Shown: piece by piece, positions 15,498 to 21,032 of the stretch
Layout: each line of letters begins with the position of its first letter
Numbering within the stretch: position 1 is the first letter of the stretch
The notes under the pieces: generated by a model
Database searches by the model: none
What the model was told of the DNA's origin: nothing
Seen by the model: only the letters and a program-made list of their open reading frames with translations
DNA from: CAWVWF01 sp963933885
GTDB lineage: Bacteria; Bacteroidota; Bacteroidia; Flavobacteriales_C; GCA-002722245
Assembly: GCA_963933885.1 (NCBI GenBank)
Contig: CAWVWF010000039.1
Span: 1-21,032 of the forward strand
Direction of reading: 5' to 3'
Length of the DNA stretch: 21,032 bases
Position numbers and translations under genes: made by a program

Positions 15498-15854
15498 TTA
15501 ATAAATTCCTGATATTGTAATTGTAGGAATACTTCCGGTCAAGTCAAAAGTATTATTTGCTTCGATAAGTTGATCATCTATAAATACCTTAAGATTTATA
15601 TCAGCATTTTGATCAGCATTTTCAATCTCGAAAAAGTAAACTAGATCTTCCCCATATATTTCATGTGTAATATTCACAGGTAAATCAACTTCACCTTCTG
15701 AGTCAAAATCAACTCCTGGTCCCATTTTAACACGCATATTATCAACAGTCGTAGCAGCTCCATCAATTTCATATCTAAAACTATGCTTGTCATCTAAGTT
15801 TGTACAACTTAAAACAGACCCTATTAAACAAATAAATAATATTACTCTACACAT
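15498..15854 (-). CDS. Small lipoprotein of unknown function
   Basis: With the ATG at 15854 this is a 118-residue lipoprotein: M-C-R-V-I-L-F-I-C-L-I-G then lipobox V-L-S-C (Cys17). The frame stays open upstream to 15929, but that start would place a second hydrophobic segment before the signal peptide, so the internal start fits better. The mature part is acidic and beta-rich with a closing T-I-T-I-S-G-I-Y strand; no family was recognised. It is the first gene of a two-gene lipoprotein operon divergent from rpoD. Confidence 0.7.
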   Translation of the reverse strand: MCRVILFICLIGSVLSCTNLDDKHSFRYEIDGAATTVDNMRVKMGPGVDFDSEGEVDLPVNITHEIYGEDLVYFFEIENADQNADINLKVFIDDQLIEANNTFDLTGSIPTITISGIY

Positions 15855-16012
15855 ACACCCACAAAGAAAAAATAATTTTATCGAAAAATAAACAATTAAA
15901 TTATAAGTTTTCAACATTACTTTATTCAATTGAATCTTAACATTTTACAACTTGTTAACAGAATAGTACAAAGGTTTTGAATATTTTACTGGACAAGAGG
16001 CTATAAATTGGC

Positions 16013-16020
16013 TATCTTTG
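16013..16020 (+). promoter_or_regulatory. rpoD promoter -7 element
   Basis: TATCTTTG matches TAnnTTTG in full and ends 33 nt before the rpoD start codon. The -33 region is weak (no TTG at 19-21 nt). Confidence 0.6.
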
Positions 16021-16053
16021 TGCGTCAATAATTTAAGTTTATACAACAAGCAT

Positions 16054-16917
16054 ATGAGGCAGCTGAAAATTACCCAATCGATTACTAAAAGAGATAGTAT
16101 CACATTAGATAAATATCTACAAGAGATTGGTAAAGAAAGCTTAATCACAGCAGAAGAAGAGGTAGAGTTAGCGAAAAAAATTCGAGATGGCGATCAGGAT
16201 GCGCTTGAAAAATTAACTAAAGCCAATTTAAGATTTGTAGTTTCTGTAGCAAAACAGTACCAAGGCCAAGGTCTTACACTTCCTGATTTAATCAACGAAG
16301 GTAACCTTGGATTAATTAAAGCAGCAAAACGTTTTGATGAAACTAGAGGGTTTAAGTTTATTTCTTATGCTGTATGGTGGATACGTCAGTCCATTATTCA
16401 AGCTATTTCTGAACAATCTAGAATGGTTAGATTACCATTAAATAAAATCGGTGCGATCAGTAAGATCAATAAAGGAACTTCTTTACTTGAACAACAACTT
16501 GAGAGAGAACCAAACGCAAAAGAGATTTCTGAATTCCTTGACTTATCTGAAGCTGAAGTTAGTAATGTACAAAGTATGAATAGCCGTCACATATCGGTTG
16601 ATGCTCCCTTTTCAGAAGGAGAAGATCATGGATTATTAGATGTAATGGTTAATGGTGATTCACCAAACGCTGATAATGGTTTACTTAAAGAATCTTTAAA
16701 TAAAGAAATAAAACGTTCATTAGCTACACTTACTGAAAGGGAAGCTGAAGTTCTTAAATTGTTTTATGGAATTGATGGAAACAGAGAGATTTCTTTAGAA
16801 GAAATTGGTTCTAAATTCGACTTAACTAGAGAGAGAGTTCGTCAGATTAAAGAAAAAGCTATCAAAAGATTGAAGCACAATTCTAGAAGTAAATTACTTC
16901 GTGCTTATTTAGGATAG
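16054..16917 (+). CDS. rpoD: Principal RNA polymerase sigma factor RpoD/SigA
   Basis: The housekeeping sigma factor of Bacteroidota, 287 residues, which recognises TTG / TAnnTTTG promoters. It starts M-R-Q-L-K-I-T-Q-S-I-T, the typical N-terminus of this group, and lacks the long region 1.1 of E. coli sigma-70. Region 1.2 (about 14-45), region 2 with N-L-R-F-V-V-S-V-A-K and D-L-I-N-E-G-N-L-G-L and F-I-S-Y-A-V-W-W-I-R-Q, region 3 (about 125-200) and region 4 with T-L-T-E-R-E-A-E-V-L and L-T-R-E-R-V-R-Q-I-K-E-K-A are all intact. The frame extends 12 codons upstream, but that would begin inside the promoter box. A strong terminator follows directly. Confidence 0.97.
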   Translation: MRQLKITQSITKRDSITLDKYLQEIGKESLITAEEEVELAKKIRDGDQDALEKLTKANLRFVVSVAKQYQGQGLTLPDLINEGNLGLIKAAKRFDETRGFKFISYAVWWIRQSIIQAISEQSRMVRLPLNKIGAISKINKGTSLLEQQLEREPNAKEISEFLDLSEAEVSNVQSMNSRHISVDAPFSEGEDHGLLDVMVNGDSPNADNGLLKESLNKEIKRSLATLTEREAEVLKLFYGIDGNREISLEEIGSKFDLTRERVRQIKEKAIKRLKHNSRSKLLRAYLG

Positions 16918-16939
16918 ATTCTAAATACCATATTTCACT

Positions 16940-16973
16940 AAAGGGAAACAAAGCAATTTGTTTCCCTTTTTTT
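16940..16973 (+). terminator. Intrinsic terminator after rpoD
   Basis: Positions 16940-16952 and 16957-16969 form a 13-bp stem with a GCAA tetraloop, followed by further T residues. The stop of rpoD is 23 bases upstream. Confidence 0.9.
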
Positions 16974-16988
16974 ATTAATTGAAATGAC

Positions 16989-17513
16989 ATGAAATACATA
17001 GCAATTTTAAGAGGAATTAATGTAGGCGGAAAACGTAAGATATTAATGGCTGATTTAAAGCTATTATTTAGCAGTCTTGGATTCTCTCAGGTAGTTTCAT
17101 ATATTCAAAGTGGGAATATTGTATTTCATTCAGAAGGAAACAAAAACCTATCTAAAATAATTGAGGCCGAAATTTTAAAACAGTACGGATTTGAAGTTCC
17201 TCTAATTGTTATAGATAAAAATGAGTTCAATAATATTATTCAAGGAAATCCTTATAAGAATAAAGAAGAAAAACAACTTTACGTTTCTTTCTTCAAAGCT
17301 AGTCCGAATTTAGAATTAGTTAATTTGTTATCAAACCAATCTTTCGCTCCTGATCAATTTAAAATCACAGAAAAAGCAGTCTACATTTTTTGCAATACAA
17401 AATACAGTGACTCAAAACTGACAAACACATTTTTAGAGAAAAAACTTAAAGAAACGATTACAACTAGGAATTGGAAATCAAGTTTAAAGATATCGGAACT
17501 ATTGAATGAGTAA
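16989..17513 (+). CDS. DUF1697 family protein
   Basis: A 174-residue cytoplasmic protein of the DUF1697 family (COG3797), recognisable by the N-terminal Y-I-A-I-L-R-G-I-N-V-G-G (3-14), L-K-L-L-F-S-S-L-G-F (about 23-32), and V-V-S-Y-I-Q-S-G-N-I-V-F (35-46). The C-terminal T-T-R-N-W-K-S near 157-163 matches the family's T-x-R-N-W end. The biochemical role of the family is unknown. Its start is only about 16 bases after the rpoD terminator and no promoter is visible, so it may depend on read-through or on a weak promoter inside the terminator region. It converges with the next gene with one base between stops. Confidence 0.9.
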   Translation: MKYIAILRGINVGGKRKILMADLKLLFSSLGFSQVVSYIQSGNIVFHSEGNKNLSKIIEAEILKQYGFEVPLIVIDKNEFNNIIQGNPYKNKEEKQLYVSFFKASPNLELVNLLSNQSFAPDQFKITEKAVYIFCNTKYSDSKLTNTFLEKKLKETITTRNWKSSLKISELLNE

Positions 17514-17514
17514 T

Positions 17515-18375
17515 TTAATCTTGTTTAACATCACAACCGTGTTTCCAACAATGCTGTGTAACACAAGTAGTCATAATCTTACATCGGTCATCTGATCTTA
17601 ATGAAGCAATACATCTTCTCTTTTCTATTGAACTAGACTTCAAAGTATAAGACATTGACTTGTCTTTCCAAATTGCAGGATCAATCTTCTCTTCCATATA
17701 AAACTCTAAATAATCAGGAAGGTCAGAAAAGAAATCATATCCAGTTTTAAACTCTACACTATCAACCGGCATTGAATATTTTTTAAGAGAGTTAGCATCT
17801 GGTTTATTAGGAATAATAAAACCTATTGCTGCCATATCAATACCGTTATATACCATTACAACCTTAAAGAAACCGTCAGGAACGTTCACCTTATTTTCTC
17901 CGATCATATCTGGTTCTTTATTTTCGAAAACTGGTCCAGTAACAACATGAACACTGTCAAAAACTACAGACCATCCTGAAATAAGGTTTTCCAATATTCT
18001 CCAAACTCCTTTATCAAATGCCAAATCCATAGGAGCTACATTAACATAATTGTTAATTGCTTTCATTTTACTTGTTGAATTCCTTGCTGCACTTGGTGGC
18101 TTCAATGTTCCTTGAGAATATCCATACCTATTATAATCCGATGGATTTGGACAAGATGAAATTGCTGAATCTTTATAGAATAATGGACTACCTACTTCTA
18201 CCCCTTGGACATCGGAATGTTTTACTGTGTAACCAACCCAATCACTTATTTTTCTTCCTTCATTAAATTTGAACGCGAAACCATTTCGATATTCTGCAAC
18301 TTCTCCTTTTGGCACTCTATAATCCTGACCAAGAACTAAGGCAGGAAGTATTAAGAAGATAAAAATAAATCGCAT
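17515..18375 (-). CDS. Secreted NUC1-like (DNA/RNA non-specific endonuclease fold) protein with degenerate active site
   Basis: With ATG at 18375 this is a 286-residue protein with a Sec signal peptide (1-16, ending V-L-G-Q). The NUC1 fold is recognised by Y-V-N-V-A-P-M near 110-116, G-V-W-R-I-L-E at 123-129, V-T-G-P-V-F near 145-150, V-P-D-G-F-F-K-V-V near 165-173, and V-D-S-V-E-F-K-T-G-Y-D-F-F near 204-216. However, the catalytic D-R-G-H-L motif reads S-Q-G-T-L at 87-91, so the general-base His is Thr, and the Mg-ligand Asn (N119 in Serratia nuclease) aligns with Asp121; E129 is kept. A Cys/His tail (C254, C265, C276, H279, plus C271, C281) resembles the small metal-binding tail of Bacteroidota relatives. 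Probably a pseudo-nuclease or a changed activity. A longer N-terminus from 18408 is possible but unlikely. Confidence 0.82.
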   Translation of the reverse strand: MRFIFIFLILPALVLGQDYRVPKGEVAEYRNGFAFKFNEGRKISDWVGYTVKHSDVQGVEVGSPLFYKDSAISSCPNPSDYNRYGYSQGTLKPPSAARNSTSKMKAINNYVNVAPMDLAFDKGVWRILENLISGWSVVFDSVHVVTGPVFENKEPDMIGENKVNVPDGFFKVVMVYNGIDMAAIGFIIPNKPDANSLKKYSMPVDSVEFKTGYDFFSDLPDYLEFYMEEKIDPAIWKDKSMSYTLKSSSIEKRRCIASLRSDDRCKIMTTCVTQHCWKHGCDVKQD

Positions 18376-18406
18376 GGTGTAATTGATTGAATCGGAAAGT
18401 TTGGAC

Positions 18407-18436
18407 AAAAAAAATTGGCGAGACTCCTCCCGCCAA
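18407..18436 (-). terminator. Intrinsic terminator after hisS
   Basis: Positions 18415-18420 and 18431-18436 form a 6-bp GC-containing stem (TTGGCG with CGCCAA) with a ten-base loop. On the minus strand it is followed by a run of at least seven T. It lies about 75 bases past the hisS stop and just upstream of the NUC1-like gene. Confidence 0.7.
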
Positions 18437-18509
18437 CTGAACTAATTTAACACTTAACTTGACTTGCATTTTAATAACGGCAAGCACAATTAAAAGGTTA
18501 CTTATATTA

Positions 18510-19853
18510 TTAGAAATTCTGTAGAAATTTCTCGAATGATATATCTTCTTGATTTCCTGAACTCATTTCTTTAACTCTAATTAATCCTGACTCAATCTCA
18601 GATTCACCAATCAAAACAACATATCTAGCTTTCTTAGAATCTGCGTAAGACATCTGCTTTTTCATTTTAGCACTTGATGGATAAACCTCAACAGAAACTC
18701 CTTTAGATCTCAACTCACCTACCAAAGGCATTAAAAATCGTTCTTCCGTCTCTCCGAAATTAACAAAAAACACATCTAAAGCATCTAATCCATCATTTGG
18801 AAACAAGTCGTTCTCTAAAAGAATATCATAAATTCTATCGGCTCCTAAAGAAATACCAACACCACTTACACCTTTCAACCCAAACATATCTGTTAAGCCA
18901 TCATATCTTCCACCTCCACTTATACTTCCTTTAAAACCTTCACTTACGATTTCAAAAATAGCACCAGTATAGTAGTTTAATCCTCTAGCTAAAGTAACAT
19001 CAAGCTCTAAAGAATTCGCAACACCCAATGATTCGCAGTAGTTAAAAATATATTCTAATTCTTTAACTCCTTGTAAACCAATCTCAGAACCTTTTAAAAA
19101 CTCTTTAAGTGCGTTTACTTTATCAGTTAATGATCCAGACAATGCAATAATTGGTTGAATTTTTTCAATTGACGAATCAGCAACTCCTTTCGAAGCCATC
19201 TCTTCATTAACCTTCTCCACTCCTATTTTATCCAACTTATCAATTGCAACAGTAATATCAATAATCTTATCAGCTTCTCCGATTACTTCTGCAATACCTG
19301 CTAAGATTTTTCGATTGTTAATCTTAATAGAAAACTTAGGAATCTTTAGAGCAGTTAAAATCTCGTTGAAGATTTGAATTAACTCAACTTCACATAATAA
19401 CGAATCAGTTCCAATAACATCAACATCACATTGAAAGAATTCTCTATAACGACCTTTACCAGGACGATCAGCCCTCCATACAGGTTGAATCTGATAACGC
19501 TTGAAAGGGAAAGTTAATTCATTCTGATTTTGAACTACAAATCTTGCAAAAGGTACAGTTAAATCATAACGAAGCGCTAATTCTGCAAATTCAGTTTCCT
19601 TAGAACCTTCGCTTGCTTGCGCTACAGCTTTCTTAAACTTATCACCTCTGTTCAATATCTTAAACATCAACTGATCACCTTCTTCTCCGTACTTACCAGT
19701 TAAAGTTTTTAAATTCTCAACCGCAGGAGTTTCTATCTGCTGAAAACCGAATTTTTTAAAAACCGATTTTGCAGTATCAAAAATATAATTACGCTTCGCC
19801 ATTTGGCTAGGTAAAAAATCTCTTGTCCCTTTTGGTATGTTTGGCTTACTCAT
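18510..19853 (-). CDS. hisS: Histidine--tRNA ligase
   Basis: Class II aminoacyl-tRNA synthetase that charges tRNA-His, 447 residues. The N-terminus P-K-G-T-R-D-F-L-P is typical. Motif 2 (Y-Q-I-Q-P-V-W-R-A-D-R-P-G-K-G-R-Y-R-E-F-F-Q-C-D) is near 120-143. The histidine-specific L-A-R-G-L-N-Y-Y-T-G segment is near 282-291, then S-G-G-G-R-Y-D-G-L, and motif 3 is G-V-G-I-S-L-G-A-D-R-I. The C-terminal anticodon-binding domain covers about 345-447. It follows ettA after 23 bases and probably shares its transcript. No anomalies seen. Confidence 0.97.
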   Translation of the reverse strand: MSKPNIPKGTRDFLPSQMAKRNYIFDTAKSVFKKFGFQQIETPAVENLKTLTGKYGEEGDQLMFKILNRGDKFKKAVAQASEGSKETEFAELALRYDLTVPFARFVVQNQNELTFPFKRYQIQPVWRADRPGKGRYREFFQCDVDVIGTDSLLCEVELIQIFNEILTALKIPKFSIKINNRKILAGIAEVIGEADKIIDITVAIDKLDKIGVEKVNEEMASKGVADSSIEKIQPIIALSGSLTDKVNALKEFLKGSEIGLQGVKELEYIFNYCESLGVANSLELDVTLARGLNYYTGAIFEIVSEGFKGSISGGGRYDGLTDMFGLKGVSGVGISLGADRIYDILLENDLFPNDGLDALDVFFVNFGETEERFLMPLVGELRSKGVSVEVYPSSAKMKKQMSYADSKKARYVVLIGESEIESGLIRVKEMSSGNQEDISFEKFLQNF

Positions 19854-19876
19854 CGTAATTCTTTTCTAATTCTTAA

Positions 19877-21032
19877 TTAGTTTGATTTTATCAACTTCTT
19901 AAACTTAATTCTCTTTGGCTCAACATCCCCCATTCTCTTCTTTCTATTCTCTTCATATTCAGAATAAGATCCTTCGAATGAATAGATTTTAGAATCTCCT
20001 TCGAAAGCTAAGATATGAGTACAAACTCTATCTAAGAACCATCTATCATGAGAAATAACAACTGCACAACCAGCAAATCTATCAAGTGCTTCTTCTAAAG
20101 CTCTCAATGTATTTACATCAATATCATTGGTAGGTTCATCAAGTAATAAAACGTTACCACCTTCTTTTAAAGCCAAAGCTAAATGTAATCTGTTACGTTC
20201 ACCTCCTGATAAAACACCACATTTTTTATTTTGATCAGATCCAGCAAAGTTAAATCTAGAAACATAAGCTCTAGAGTTTATTATTTTACCACCTAAATCA
20301 ATATTATCTAAACCATCTGAAATCACATCAAAAACAGATTTTTCAGGATCAATAGAATCATGAGTTTGATCTACATATGAGATCTTAACTGTTTCACCAA
20401 CTTTGAAAGAACCTTCGTTAGGCTCTTCCTCTCCCATGATCATTCTGAACATTGTTGTTTTACCAGCTCCATTGGGTCCTATAATCCCAACAATTCCTGC
20501 AGGTGGTAACTTGAAGTTTAATCCTTCATATAATAAACGATCACCATAACCTTTAGAAACATCAATAGCTTCAATAACTTCATTTCCTAATCTAGGTCCA
20601 TTTGGAATAAACATCTCTAAATGATCGATTCCATCTTTTCCGTTTTCACTCATTAACTTATCGTAATTGGCTAAACGTGCTTTGGATTTCGTTCCTCTTC
20701 CTTTCACTCCCTTCTTAACCCACTCCAATTCCTTACTTAAGGCTTTCTGACGCTTACTTTCTGTTTTCTCTTCTTGAGCTAAACGTTTTCCTTTTTGATC
20801 CAACCAAGATGAGTAATTCCCTTTCCAAGGAATACCTTCACCTCTATCCAATTCTAAAATCCAACCAGCAACATTATCTAAGAAATATCTATCATGCGTT
20901 ACTGCGATTACTGTTCCCTGATATTGTGACAAGAAGATTTCTAACCATTGAACTGATTCAGCATCCAAGTGGTTAGTAGGCTCATCTAATAATAAAATAT
21001 CTGGTTGTTTTAATAGCAATCTACAAAGTGCA
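19877..21032 (-). CDS. ettA: Energy-dependent translational throttle protein EttA (ABC-F ATPase), 5' part missing
   Basis: An ABC-F ATPase that binds the ribosomal E site and gates translation by energy state. The window holds the end of the first nucleotide-binding domain (Walker B D-I-L-L-L-D-E-P-T-N-H-L-D, then T-H-D-R-Y-F-L-D), the linker with a Lys/Arg-rich coiled region, and the complete second domain: Walker A G-P-N-G-A-G-K-T-T, signature L-S-G-G-E-R-N-R, Walker B V-L-L-L-D-E-P-T-N-D-I-D, and S-H-D-R-W-F-L-D-R. Coding continues to the window edge (A-L-C-R-L-L precedes the Walker B region), so the start lies outside; a TTG at 21019 is an internal Leu codon, not a start. The D-A-E-S-V-x-W-L-E sequence after the first Walker B favours EttA over other ABC-F members. 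Confidence 0.93.
   Translation of the reverse strand, partial: ALCRLLLKQPDILLLDEPTNHLDAESVQWLEIFLSQYQGTVIAVTHDRYFLDNVAGWILELDRGEGIPWKGNYSSWLDQKGKRLAQEEKTESKRQKALSKELEWVKKGVKGRGTKSKARLANYDKLMSENGKDGIDHLEMFIPNGPRLGNEVIEAIDVSKGYGDRLLYEGLNFKLPPAGIVGIIGPNGAGKTTMFRMIMGEEEPNEGSFKVGETVKISYVDQTHDSIDPEKSVFDVISDGLDNIDLGGKIINSRAYVSRFNFAGSDQNKKCGVLSGGERNRLHLALALKEGGNVLLLDEPTNDIDVNTLRALEEALDRFAGCAVVISHDRWFLDRVCTHILAFEGDSKIYSFEGSYSEYEENRKKRMGDVEPKRIKFKKLIKSN

Noticed and set aside
15855..15929. Longer N-terminus for the lipoprotein at 15498-15854
   Set aside because: It adds a second hydrophobic segment before a good lipoprotein signal peptide; the internal ATG gives a standard lipoprotein.
16018..16053. 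Upstream start for RpoD
   Set aside because: It would start inside the TATCTTTG promoter box; the family N-terminus M-R-Q-L-K-I-T matches the ATG at 16054.
15945..16148. Minus-strand open frame across the rpoD promoter and start
   Set aside because: Shadow frame over promoter and coding sequence, with no protein features beyond a hydrophobic run.
18057..18266. Plus-strand open frame inside the NUC1-like gene
   Set aside because: Antisense shadow with no recognisable features.
21017..21019. TTG as the EttA start
   Set aside because: Coding continues upstream with family-typical A-L-C-R-L-L, so this is an internal Leu codon of a gene cut by the window edge.

Overview
The window looks like chromosomal DNA of a low-GC member of the Bacteroidota, most likely order Flavobacteriales; family is uncertain. 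The evidence is a 287-residue RpoD of the short Bacteroidota type, several intergenic promoter elements fitting the Bacteroidota consensus (TTG, about 19-20 nt, TAnnTTTG), a transketolase split into two proteins, many short lipoproteins, and several domains related to the type IX secretion system (T9SS) and gliding machinery.

Layout. 1-1690 (+): an ECF sigma factor followed one base later by a single-pass membrane protein whose periplasmic end resembles the last domain of GldM. 1819-2934 (+): dnaN with a good promoter and a strong terminator. 3066-5530 (-): a small basic-tailed protein of unknown function, a small Cys-rich protein and a secreted GH20 glycosidase. 5688-8896 (-): transketolase N-half, a secreted VWA protein, transketolase C-half. 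8995-10092 (-): ychF. 10218-12011 (-): mnmD, a Nudix hydrolase and a lipoprotein, tightly packed. 12128-15122 (+): a second ECF sigma factor, a fusion protein with four anti-sigma-like repeats, a transmembrane helix and a PorP/SprF-like barrel, then a lipoprotein ending in a gliding/T9SS type B C-terminal domain. 15127-15854 (-): two small lipoproteins. 16054-16917 (+): rpoD. 16989-17513 (+): a DUF1697 protein. 17515-18375 (-): a NUC1-family nuclease relative with an altered active site. 18510-19853 (-): hisS. 19877-21032 (-): ettA, cut by the window edge.

The most interesting signal is that both ECF sigma loci encode, directly downstream, a membrane-anchored protein carrying a domain related to a T9SS component: a GldM-like end in the first, and a PorP/SprF-like barrel plus its likely type B CTD partner in the second. 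I infer envelope-spanning circuits that report T9SS assembly or cargo status to transcription, loosely analogous to FecI-FecR-FecA. This rests on motif reading and gene order only.

The rest is mostly housekeeping: replication clamp, translation (hisS, ettA, ychF), tRNA modification (mnmD), pentose phosphate metabolism (split tkt) and the principal sigma factor. No tRNA, rRNA, CRISPR array, insertion sequence or prophage was recognised. No gene-free stretch exceeds 300 bases; the longest are 1-237 (AT-rich, no clear element except a promoter-like box at its end) and 15855-16053 (divergent promoter region of rpoD and the lipoprotein pair).
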